A stretch of 20,000 bases of DNA from Symbiodinium natans. Taxonomy: Eukaryota; Sar; Dinophyceae; Suessiales; Symbiodiniaceae. Position 1 is the stretch's first letter; every line of letters begins with the position of its first letter. The position numbers and the translations under genes are program-made. Under the pieces are notes generated by a model. That model was given only the letters and a program-made list of their open reading frames with translations. It searched no databases and was not told the DNA's origin. Where the stretch lies: positions 465,001 to 485,000 of the forward strand of contig CAJNDS010001891.1 in NCBI GenBank assembly GCA_905221605.1. The letters are read 5' to 3'. Of this stretch, positions 1-8,741 are shown in pieces.

Positions 1-60
1 AATCCGAAAACCCAGACAGCCCAAAACCCCTGAATTAGATTCCTTTACCTTAAACTATGA

Positions 61-648
61 AGGGATCCAAAGTATGGTTAAGGTAGGTTTATTGTTTGGG
101 CTTTAGGGCTTTAGGGTTCATGGTTCAACAAGGGGTAGAAAGGGCTAAACCTTAAACCCTAAATCCTAAACCCCAAACCCTAAACCCTACACCCTACACC
201 TAAACCCTAGGCTAGTTGAAAAAACACAAGGGAAGGTGAGCCAAGCCGCATGAGAACGAAGGTCCACATCAGGCTGAGTTGGCCCATCTCAGCAGAATGC
301 ACAAGCGAACACGCCGATAGTTTTAGGGTTTAGGGTTTTCAGGTTTTTGGGTTTAGGGCTTAGGGTTTAGGTGTATGGCACTAAGCCCACAAGGGCCCAA
401 AATTCGTGCAAACAGGTAAGCATCAACCCTAAACCCTAAACCCTAAACCCTAAACCCTAAACCCTAAACGCAAAAACATGGAGGCTTGACAGGATCCAAC
501 ACTGGGATGGTCCTGTTCCTGAACATGATGCTCTTAAACCCAATAAGGGAAAACATAGGATGTCCCCAGGGCCTACCGAGACCCTAAACCCTAAACCCTT
601 AACCCTTAACCCTAAACCCTAAACCCTGAACCCTAAACCCTAAACCCT
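61..648. repeat. Mixed telomere-like repeat blocks with short unique pieces
   Basis: Four blocks are seen. Degenerate CCCTAAA lies at 147-209, degenerate TTTAGGG at about 320-371, six perfect CCCTAAA units at 427-468, and a mixed CCCTAAA/CCCTTAA/CCCTGAA block at 582-648. The unique pieces between them (210-318, 372-426, 469-581) are open in one or more frames. They are too short to call as exons, although 417-422 reads like a plus-strand donor (CAG followed by GTAAGC). Confidence 0.85.
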
Positions 649-767
649 GCTTGGGCATAAGGGTGAAGGATCAAAAAAAATGAACAAGCCTCAAAAAAAC
701 CAAGGGATCAAAAGAAATAAATAAATAAGCATCAAAAAAACAACCCATTTTCCTCTTGGAATACAGC

Positions 768-796
<29 letters not shown>
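768..796 (+). repeat. G29 homopolymer
   Basis: A run of 29 G is followed directly by four C. The open frames that cross it (proline-rich on the minus strand) are low-complexity artefacts. The true length may differ because such runs are hard to sequence. Confidence 0.95.
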
Positions 797-801
<5 letters not shown>

Positions 802-803
802 TC

Positions 804-1455
804 TCCCCCATTTGCAAACACAATGCTCGCACGATGGGTAGTAGTGGGTGGTGGTAGTGGTTGGAAAACCTTCTATTTTCTCGATCTTTTAATAGGAAAA
901 CCTCTATTTCTTCATATTCCCACAAGAAAACCTCTATTTTCTTCACGTTTTCATAGGAAACCTCTATCATCTCTATGTTTCCATCGGAAAACCTCTATTT
1001 CCATATATTTTAAGAAAAACTTAAACTTTTTAGTATCCCAATGGCTTCAACAAGATTCATAAAGCACGCTTTGCAGTGGCACAGCTTGATAAAAACGCGG
1101 GGGGGTTGGGGTTGGCGCAGCCCCCCCACCCCCCCCACTTGGCTTTGCAGCACGCTTTGCACAGCTTAAAAAAAACAGCGGGGGGGTTGGGGGGGGGCGC
1201 AGCCCTCCGATTTGCAAACAATGTTCGCACGATGCGTAGAAGTGGCGGTAGTGGTTGGAAAACCTTCTATTTTCTCGATCTTTCAATGGGAAAACCTTTA
1301 TTTCTTCATACTCCCACAAGAAAACGTCTACTGTCTTCACGTTTTCATGAGAAATCCTCAACTATCTCTATGTTTCCATCGGAAAAACTCTACTTCTACA
1401 TGTTTCAAGCAAAAAACTTCCATTTTCTTTGCATTCCAATGGCTTCAAAGAACAA
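804..1455. repeat. Direct duplication of a 260-bp block with inner repeats
   Basis: Block A (about 804-1063) and block B (about 1203-1455) align along their length. Both start near ATTTGCAAACA, share the stretch TGGTTGGAAAACCTTCTATT and end in CCAATGGCTTCAA. Within each block, units of about 30 bp built on GGAAAACCTCTATTT recur. The spacer holds a second duplication: GCACGCTTTGCA at 1064 and 1150, each followed by a run of G and a (C)n or GCGCAGCC segment. No credible gene is seen here. Confidence 0.8.
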
Positions 1456-2272
1456 TATATAATACATACTACATAATATATAAAATATACTATATAATGA
1501 ATAATAAATAGGTATATTATATGCGATATATATATATATTTATTTATTTATTTACATATATTTATATTTACATATTGATATACATACATATATCAGAAGA
1601 TGTACAACAATATGAAAATATAAATATAAATATAAATATAAATATAAATGATATATATATATATATGTGTATAAGTGTGTATATATAATACATGAATAAT
1701 GTTTAATATAATGTATTTGATATATATAATTATAATATTCATGCTAATATATAATATACTAATATAATTAATATAATATAAAACTATATCTAAGCATATA
1801 TATAATCAAACATATATAATAAATATAGATATAATTAGATAATAATATAATATATAATGTATAATATAATATATATATATATAATATCACATATATAATA
1901 TCAATATAAATAATACATCACTATCTAATATATATATATTCATATCATTAGATATCTCGTACATACTTCGACATATATATACATAAGACATAATAAAATA
2001 CATACATAATACATAACATACAATATATAATATGTAATTCATACTACATAGTACATAAAACATAAAACATAATATAGAATTCATAATACATAATTAATAC
2101 ATAATACATAATGCATAATACATAATACATAATACATCATACATAATACATCATACATAATACATAATACATAATACATAATGCATATTACATAATACAT
2201 AATACATAATATATAATATATAATGTATAATATATAATAGGTAATGTGTAATGTAATGTGTATTATGTAATA

Positions 2273-2302
<30 letters not shown>
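1440..2302. repeat. AT-rich microsatellite region
   Basis: About 860 bp of nearly pure A/T with interleaved short repeats: (TA)n tracts, (AAATAT)n at 1617-1650, and an ACATAATACATAAT type repeat at about 2080-2215. No plausible coding frame is present. It directly abuts the stop codon of the GNAT-like exon at 2303, so it may be the 3' flank of that minus-strand gene. Confidence 0.9.
2275..2302. repeat. (TA)n dinucleotide tract
   Basis: About 14 TA units end exactly where the reverse-strand TAA stop of the adjacent exon begins. A slipping tract at this point could alter the stop codon context. Confidence 0.9.
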
Positions 2303-2303
<1 letters not shown>

Positions 2304-2499
2304 TACGCGGAAGATGGCAGGTATGCAGGGAGGGGCGGCGGTGGCGTTGTGGGGAGGGCAGCTGATGGGAGGGGTGGTGGAGTGGGCGGCTTGGTTGCCG
2401 GGGGCACGTGCAACTCCCACTGGCCGTGCCCACCATCCGTGAAGCCCCGCTTGCGCCAAAAGTTTTTGGCCCGGGTCACTGGCACCAACGAAATGGTGC
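2303..2499 (-). CDS. Candidate terminal exon, GNAT-like C-terminus
   Basis: The reverse strand reads open from an AG|G acceptor at 2499 (GGTCAG before GCACC) to a TAA at 2305-2303. The product has TISLVPVTRAKNFWRKRGF followed by TDGGHGQWELHVPP and a proline-rich tail that ends LPAYLPSSA. A hydrophobic strand, then an (A)xxFWRKxGF motif, is typical of the last strands of GCN5-related N-acetyltransferases. That motif is the only basis for the call. The sequence is complex and GC-rich, unlike the AT tract that follows it. The upstream exon has not been joined in phase. The competing plus-strand frame over the same bases lacks recognisable motifs. Confidence 0.42.
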
Positions 2500-2701
2500 C
2501 TGACCGGACCCACCACCCCACGCCAGACGGGCCTGTCATTTGCAAAAGCAATCAACATGACAGTCGACGCACTTTGAAACGCACTCAGAGAAAAGGCTGG
2601 AAACACGACCGGTGAGGATATTCTTAGGGGACGCAGACGTAGTTGGTCCGAAAGGAGAGGAACAAAGCAACATGGGCAGAGAGAGAAAAAAAACATTGCG
2701 C

Positions 2702-2762
2702 CTTCAGGGCGGCCAGCCAGGCAGTCACCGCGCCTCCTCCCGTGGCCACGAGCACCTCGAGC
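2702..2762 (-). CDS. Candidate internal exon, product LEVLVATGGGAVTAWLAALK
   Basis: The 61-nt reverse-strand segment is bounded by CCGCAG|G and by AAG|GCGCAA, which is a GC donor like those of the main gene. It reads LEVLVATGGGAVTAWLAALK. The same frame stays open without a break up to 2902 and includes VWQAWDASSGRTTAAMAWHQ, which looks WD40-like, so the exon could be longer (2702-2902). A separate frame at 2880-2937 reads VLRALADLQAAGCPLG after another AG|G acceptor. These pieces probably belong to the gene whose end is at 2303. Family and splicing are unresolved. Confidence 0.35.
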
Positions 2763-2998
2763 CTGCGGGGAAAGGGTTGGTGCCAGGCCATGGCCGCGGT
2801 GGTTCGGCCGCTGCTGGCATCCCAGGCCTGCCAGACCTGGGTGTTGGGCGCTCGCTGGCCAGTCAGCGCTGCGGCTGCGTAGCTGTCACACCCAGGGGGC
2901 ACCCCGCGGCCTGCAGATCGGCCAAGGCCCGCAAAACCTGGGATATCGCTTTTCTTCCTTATGGTTTTACTGGTTTGGCGGAACAGCTATAGCTTCAT

Positions 2999-3440
2999 GG
3001 CTTAGAACAAGAATGAGCGTTTCTGTGCGCCGGCTGGATGTTCATTGACATGTAGTATTTGTAGCACTGGAACGCTGGATTGTATTTATTTCATGGTGCA
3101 AGCCTAGTACTGGGATCGACATTTCCGCGTTTTCATTGATTTGTAGCACAAGCTCATATTGAAATCGACGTTTGTTTCTAGTACTGGCTTAGTACTGGAA
3201 TCGCCTTTTTTCGAGAGCCTGGAATTTCAACAGTTTGCAGTACAAGTTTAGTACTTAAATGAACGTTTCTGTGTGGCTGGATTTCCATTGATTTGTAGCA
3301 CAAGCTTAGTGCTGGAATCGACGTTTCCGGGAGCCAGCTGAACTGCCATTGATTTGTTGTACAGGCTTAGTACTGTCATCGCCTTGTTTTTGCGGGCTGG
3401 CTGGAATTTCATTTCTTTGTAGTACAAGCTTACACAGTGG
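2999..3440. repeat. Degenerate minisatellite, about 61-bp unit
   Basis: Roughly seven diverged copies of a unit of the form ATTGATTTGTAGCACAAGC, then TTAGTACTGGAATCGACG, then TTTCTGTG and GGCTGGA. Recognisable unit starts are at 3135, 3229, 3287, 3348 and 3411, with spacings of 58, 61 and 63 bp between the best ones. No gene is seen in it. Confidence 0.8.
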
Positions 3441-3566
3441 CACGCTTGAGATATGCCCGGTGTGCCACGATAGTAAAACTTGCAGGAAGATATAAAACAC
3501 AGAGAAAGATAGCTGGAACTTGTAGTCACTTGGCAACTTGATGCCATCAGATGTCCCCATGTCATC

Positions 3567-3661
3567 GTATCTTTTTCCATCCCTAGATATCTTTTGATAT
3601 CTTTTCGTATCTTTTTTTATATCTTTTTTGTATCTTTGTTGTATCTTTTTGTATCTTTTTT
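3567..3661 (+). repeat. GTATCTTTTT microsatellite
   Basis: About nine imperfect 9-12 bp units of (G/A)TATCTTTTT, with T-run length varying from unit to unit. The antisense frames (lysine and tyrosine rich) are products of the repeat. Confidence 0.9.
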
Positions 3662-3706
3662 GCACATATTTGCTTAAATTTCCTTTGTTACCCCACAACT
3701 GAATGG

Positions 3707-3713
3707 TATATAA
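3707..3713 (+). promoter_or_regulatory. TATA-like box upstream of the 3818 start
   Basis: TATATAA, followed by GGGG, lies 105 bp before the ATG of the gag-like exon. Dinoflagellate host genes usually lack TATA boxes, so this would fit a retroelement promoter better. It could also be chance in AT-rich flanking DNA. Confidence 0.3.
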
Positions 3714-3817
3714 GGGGCATGAAAAAGCTCCACTTCAAGCGCAAGTTGACTGTCACAGAGGTCAAGAAGCTGTACCCAATTAGGATTGTGTAGCACGCTC
3801 GTAGAGACGAGGAAGCC

Positions 3818-4074
3818 ATGGCTGACCCCAGGCTGTCCACCCCTGTGCCTGACGACGAAGACGACGAAGCTTTGTTTGGGCACGGTGCTGCCCAGGACGG
3901 GCAACATCCGCCAGCACAACCAACTGGAGCGTCTGCTTCAGCTGGAGGACCCGCCACGGTCGTAGGACTTGACCCTCAACTCCAGCAGATGATGGTCCAG
4001 ATGAATCAGCAACAGACCCTTCAAGTTCTGGTGGCGAAGATGGAGGCCGACGAGAGGGGTATGCTTGTGGGGAG
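3818..4074 (+). CDS. Candidate first exon, possible retroelement gag N-terminus
   Basis: The plus strand opens at an ATG in good context (GAAGCCATGG). The product starts MADPRLSTPVPDDEDDEALFG, continues with a proline/serine/alanine linker, then LDPQLQQMMVQMNQQQTLQV and AKMEADERG. An acidic start followed by a Q/M-rich predicted coiled coil is seen in gag-like ends of algal retroelements, but this is resemblance and not a domain match. The frame probably ends at a GA donor (GGGGAG|GATTAG, exon end 4074). Beyond it the translation turns into telomere-repeat sequence and stops at 4192. No protease, reverse transcriptase or integrase is visible, so if it is an element it is broken or continues elsewhere. 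Confidence 0.42.
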
Positions 4075-4109
4075 GATTAGCAACTGTAGCCCAACCCCTG
4101 GTGAGGCTT

Positions 4110-4445
4110 GTCATTTGGAATTCAGTATTTGGGGCTTAGGGCTCAAACCCTACCCTGCAAACCTTATACACCCTATGAACATGTATGAATAGAATATCTA
4201 TGAGCCCTGTGAACCCTATAAACCCTATAAACCTGTAAACCGGAATAAGCCCTATGAAGCCCTCCAAACCTTCTCAACCACAAGCCCTTGGGGCAAACCA
4301 AATCCCCAAACCACACTCCTGTCACAGACTGGCGTTAAATTCAGCGGCCCCACTTGGGATCTTCAGACTAGATCAGGCAACCCCAAAACCTCAAGGTTTT
4401 GGGTTCTTCCGAAATAAGATCCTCTTCAGACCCAAGATAACTCAA
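4110..4445. other. Unique spacer with decayed CCCTATAAA-type repeats
   Basis: The stretch holds scattered CCCTATGAA, CCCTATAAA and CCCTGTGAA units, which read as decayed CCCTAAA. It also holds a short open frame (4254-4451) without recognisable motifs. No gene is called. Confidence 0.5.
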
Positions 4446-4556
4446 CCCTAAACCCTAAACCCTAAACCCTAAACCCTAAACGCCGAACCCTAAACCCTAA
4501 ACCCTAAACCCTAAACCCTAAACCCTAAACCCTAAACCCTAAACCCTAAACCCTAG
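4446..4556 (+). repeat. CCCTAAA array
   Basis: About 15 near-perfect CCCTAAA units with one interruption (CGCCGAA near 4480). It lies a few tens of bases left of the candidate exon at 4578-4633. Confidence 0.95.
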
Positions 4557-4577
4557 CAAGCCTCAAACCCCGCACTC

Positions 4578-4633
4578 GGCTGAGTTGGGCGCCACTTGCA
4601 TGCTCAGCATGCTCTCGGGCAACGGACAGCATC
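4578..4633 (-). CDS. Weak candidate exon between telomere-like arrays
   Basis: The reverse strand has an AG|G acceptor (CCCCAAG before GATGCTG) and a frame reading MLSVAREHAEHASGAQLSRV before a GTTTGAGG donor-like site. Two other frames, including one on the plus strand, are also open. The piece sits between a CCCTAAA array on its left and a TTTAGGG array on its right, as most supported exons do. It could be a downstream exon of the main gene, but I could not join it in phase to E11. Confidence 0.22.
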
Positions 4634-4659
4634 CTTGGGGTCTCTCTCTGTACTTAGGC

Positions 4660-5022
4660 TTTAGGGTTTAGGGTTTAGGGTTTAGGGTTTAGGGTTTAGG
4701 GTTTAGGGTTTAGGGTTTAGGGTTTAGGGTTTAGGGTTTAGGGTTTAGGGTTTAGGGTTTAGGGTTTAGGGTTTAGGCTTTCGGGTTTCGGGTTTCGGGT
4801 TTAGGATTAGGGTTTAGGGGGGCCCGTCTTCAACAGGGCGCAGGCTTTAGGGTTGAGCGCTCAGGGTCTACAGCTTCGGGTTTCGGGCCCGTCTTGCATA
4901 GGGTTGGCAAGGCTACCAACGGGGTCCAGGGTTTAGGGTTTAGGGTTTGGGGTTTAGGGTTTGGGGTTTAGGGTTCAGGGTTTAGGGTTTAGGGTTTAGG
5001 GTTTAGGGTTTAGGGTTTAGGG
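4660..5022 (+). repeat. TTTAGGG arrays
   Basis: About 16 perfect TTTAGGG units run from 4660. The array then drifts to TTTCGGG, and a second array (4929-5022) contains TTTGGGG and TTCAGGG variants. A unique insert at 4819-4928 has no called gene. Confidence 0.95.
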
Positions 5023-5095
5023 ATCCCGATCATACTTAAAGGTATACTCCTGAATTAAGCACTTGCGCCCCTTGAATCCCCAGAGCCTTAAACTG

Positions 5096-5455
5096 AACCC
5101 CCAGACCCTTCAACCCTTAAACCACTTGAACCTTAAACCCTTGAACCACTTAACCCCTATACCCTTCAACCCTTAAACTCCCACTAAACCCCTATACCTA
5201 CCACTTGAACCCTTAAACCCTTAAACCCTTAAACCCAAAAACCCAAAAACCCGGAAACCCGCAAAAACCTAAACCCAAACCTTAAACCCTTAATCCCTTC
5301 AATCACAAGCCCTAAAGCTCAAACCTTAAACCCGAAACCCTAAACCCGAAACCATAAACCCTAAACCCGAAACCCTAAACCCTAACCCTAAACCCTGAAC
5401 CCTAAACCCTAAGCCCTGAACCCTAAACCCTAAACCCTAAACCCTAAACCCTGAA
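5096..5455 (+). repeat. Degenerate CCCTTAAA / CCCTAAA array
   Basis: The first half has 8-bp units (CCCTTAAA, CCCTTGAA, CCCTTCAA). The second half returns to CCCTAAA with CCCGAAA and CCCTGAA variants. A unique stretch at 5456-5545, containing a CCCGAG...CTCGGG stem, follows before TTTAGGG at 5540-5570. Confidence 0.9.
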
Positions 5456-5705
5456 CCCTTTAACTTTAGTGGGGCGCTTTGGGTTGATTGCTCCTAGGCT
5501 TCCAAGCCTGAGCCCGAGGAGAATCGGGGGCTTCTCGGGCTTAGGGTTTGGGGTTTAGGGTTTAGGGTTCGTAAAGGCATGCATAAACCGTTTCCCAAGA
5601 GACCCCTTAAACCTTTCAACCCTTAAACACTGAAACCCCCACCCTTTAGCCCTAGAAACCCTAGTTTAAACTCCCAAACCCTGCAGTCGGAGTCTCTGGG
5701 AGGGG

Positions 5706-5812
5706 TTTCGGGTAGACCCTAAACCCCTAGCCCTAAACCCTAAACGCCTAGCCCTAAACCCTAAACCCTAAACCCTAAACCCTAAACCCTAAACCCTAAA
5801 CCCGAAACCCCA
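5706..5812 (+). repeat. CCCTAAA array beside exon E11
   Basis: About 14 units, some reading CCCCTAG or CCCGAAA, end within 10 nt of the E11 donor. On the transcribed strand this is a UUUAGGG tract at the start of the intron after E11. Confidence 0.95.
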
Positions 5813-5818
5813 AAAAGC

Positions 5819-5897
5819 CTGTTTCAGGTTCAGGGACCAGACCGAGGCTCCACAGAGTCGCGTGACCGCTCCTTGCTTGAAGTCACCATAGAGCTTC
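5819..5897 (-). CDS. Exon E11 of the membrane-protein gene
   Basis: 79 nt. It is entered at GGCCAG|G with one base that completes the arginine codon begun in E10. It reads KLYGDFKQGAVTRLCG, then ASVWSLNLKQ, and leaves in phase 0 at ACAG|GCTTTT, a GC donor. The segment is a polar, basic stretch after the hydrophobic parts, as expected for a cytoplasmic loop. The opposite strand is also open here (LLEVTIELPGPKIQD) between plausible AG and GT sites. I prefer the minus strand because phase and boundary type match the chain. Confidence 0.6.
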
Positions 5898-8710
5898 CTG
5901 GCCCCAAGATCCAAGATTGTAGGGTTTAGGGTTTCGGGTTTCGGGGCTCGGAAAGCCACCGGCACCTGACGGCAGAAGCATCCCCGGCAGCCTCACTGCC
6001 TGTCCACAGGCCTCCCTCCCCGCCACCTCTTTCAAGACCCTACCTTTGGTCAAGGAGAAAGGCTCGCGTGTTTCAATTTTAACGAGAACCCTGGGCTGAA
6101 ACTCCGAGCCCCCCTGGCCGGGAAAAACTCGGGCTCAAAATCGCACGTCTTGGGGCAACCGGAAGGCTTCCTCCCAGAGCAATGATTCTTTTCGGTAAAA
6201 AAAAAACTTGAATGCTAGTAGTGAGGGCAGCTTCGGGAGGACCTCACCCCCCAGCGCACTCGGAGGCTCTTGAGGCCGGAGGCTCTTGAGGCCGGAGGCT
6301 CTTGAGGCCGGAGGCCCCTAAACCCTCAACCCTAAACCCTAAACCCTAAACCCTAAAAACCCTAAACACCCTAAACCCTAAACCCTAAACACCCTAAACC
6401 CTAAACCCTAAACACCCTAAACCCTAGACCTTGGCCCTGGAGATGTTCAGAGCCCCTGGACACCTTCAGACGCCCCTGAAAGCGCCCAGAGGGCCTGTAA
6501 TGAGGTCCCACAAATAAGCACAAGCCTCGATCCCAGAACATAACATGCTTTCTTAGTTGCTGAGTTCACAAGCCCCAAAATGTCTACATGTTCAGTTCTA
6601 TGGGGGACTATAGTACCCCAAAAAGTGTACAGTGCATTCATTCAGCTACCAAGCTTTCAACACATTTTCAGGCCAAAGCACAACCTACCAGAGAACACCT
6701 GGGTCTCAGTGTGTGTGTGTGTGTGTGTGTGTAAGGTTTAGGGTTCAGGGGTGAGGGTTTTGGGTGTGGGGTTTGAGGGCCTTCCAGTGGTGGGTAGACA
6801 AGTGCCCTGTCTTAGTGATGGGTAGCGTAACCTCCCTAAACCCTAAACCCTAAACCCTAAACCCTAAACCCTCTATGAAAGTCTTTGAGTTGCAGTCTGT
6901 CTGGTAGGGGGATCTCTCCCGGCCCTTTTTCAAGTTTCTGCACGACGACTCAGGAGGCAACCAATCTGTGGCTAATCTACTAGTTGCTTAAGAACACCCC
7001 AAAATAAGAGTATGTACATATATGCATATATACATACATGGCTATATGTGTGTATATATATATATGTATATACAATGTGGATATATTTATATATTGATAC
7101 AATGTACACCGTACATAGTCATAGTACGGGAGTATGCGGATTCCAGAAACAGTCCCCAGGTTCTTTCGAGAGCCCCATTTCGAGTACTGTTTATTGGCGT
7201 AGCAGGACGCAAAACTACTATTTGCTTAAGAACCCCACAGAAAATAAATAAAACGGTTCTTCCTTCTAAAGGGTAATAAAAGGATTCCTTTTGTTCCATT
7301 CTTTGGAGGTTCTTAAGCAAATAGTAGAAACAAGGATGAAAAACCCTAAACCCAACCACAAACTCCCAGGTTGGGTTTGGTGGGGTGGGAGGGAACGTGA
7401 ACCTTGACACTCCACACAAAGCACGTCATGGTGGCCTAAGTGCCACAAGGGTTCCAAGTGTTTAGGGTTTAGGGTTTAGGGTTTAGGGTTTAGGGTTTAG
7501 GGCAAGTGTGTCTTGAGTCACAAAGTGACCTAAGTGACCCAAGTGCCCCAAATGACCCCTGTGTGACACCACTGGAAGCGACCCAAGCGTCCCACGTGAC
7601 CGACTGAAGTGTCCCAGTGACCCAAGCAACCCGGGTGCTCCCAGTGCTGGCGAAAGTGTGCCGCGTGTCATAAGTGACCCAAGTGGCCGAAGCGTCGCAA
7701 GTGACCCAAGTGATCCAAATCAGTTCTCGCACATGTTTCTGGCGTCCCAAGCCTGACCCCAAGCGACCCACGTGTCCCAAGTGCTCCCAGCGACCCATGT
7801 GACACAACTCATAGGTGGCTTCAACAAAGAGTTTCATACATCGAAGTCACCTTGCACCAAGAGTACATATTGTTTTGAAAATATGAAACAACGAAGACCT
7901 CTAGTCCATGAGAGTTGTAAGTGGGGGGGGGGGTCTTGGGGCGGGTAGGTTCGCAAACTAATGCGCGCTCACAAAGTGCGGCTCGCATGCCCTAAACCCT
8001 CCTTTGGGATTACGGGGTGGGGCCCGTTTCAGCACCTCACTCCTGCTTTATCCCAGAAGCCCTCCTTTGGGTTCTCCCAGAAGCCCTCCTTTTGGTCCAG
8101 GGCTTAGGGTTTCAAACGCCCAAATACGGCCCCAATGAGCCTTAACGAGGGAATGTAGGCCGCCAAACCCTAAGAAGCGCAACCCGAAATTCGGGATACC
8201 TTATTGGGGTCCTTGTCATAAGGGAATCCTACTACATGGGGGGGTCTATTTTGGGGGTCCCCTGTCTTCGTAAACCCCTCTACCCTAAACCCAAAAACCT
8301 ATACCCTAAACCCTAAGCCCTAAACCCTACACCCTAAACCCTAACCCTAAACCTTAAACCCTAAATCCTAAACCCTGAACCCTAAACCCAGCGCGCCTGG
8401 TGATGTTGAACATCATTGAGGGCAGGCAGCCCAGATAGATGACGGTGCGGCAGCAAAGTGTGACGACGTTCTCCTCCGACCGTAGAGCTGCAGGCCATGG
8501 GTCGGTTCAGGGTTCAGGGTTCAGGGTTCATTAGGGTTTAGGGTGTGCTGGATGGGTTTGTGGAGGTGAAACCTCCCTTTTCTCCTCAAACGCGCGGGGC
8601 CCTATCCCAAACCTACCCCGCTGATGCTCCTGATGCGGGCGCGCGCACGCGCGCGCACGGCGTGCTGGGGTGAGGGAGAAAGAGAGAGAGACAGAGAGTG
8701 AGAGAGAGAA

Positions 8711-8741
<31 letters not shown>

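Noticed and set aside
372-426. Possible plus-strand exon ending at CAG|GTAAGC
   Set aside because: Good donor sequence, but the piece is 45 nt with no partner exon or known motif.
5834-5922. Plus-strand exon reading LLEVTIELPGPKIQD
   Set aside because: Attractive frame with AG and GT flanks, but the minus strand of the same bases joins E10 in phase and uses the same donor class as the chain.
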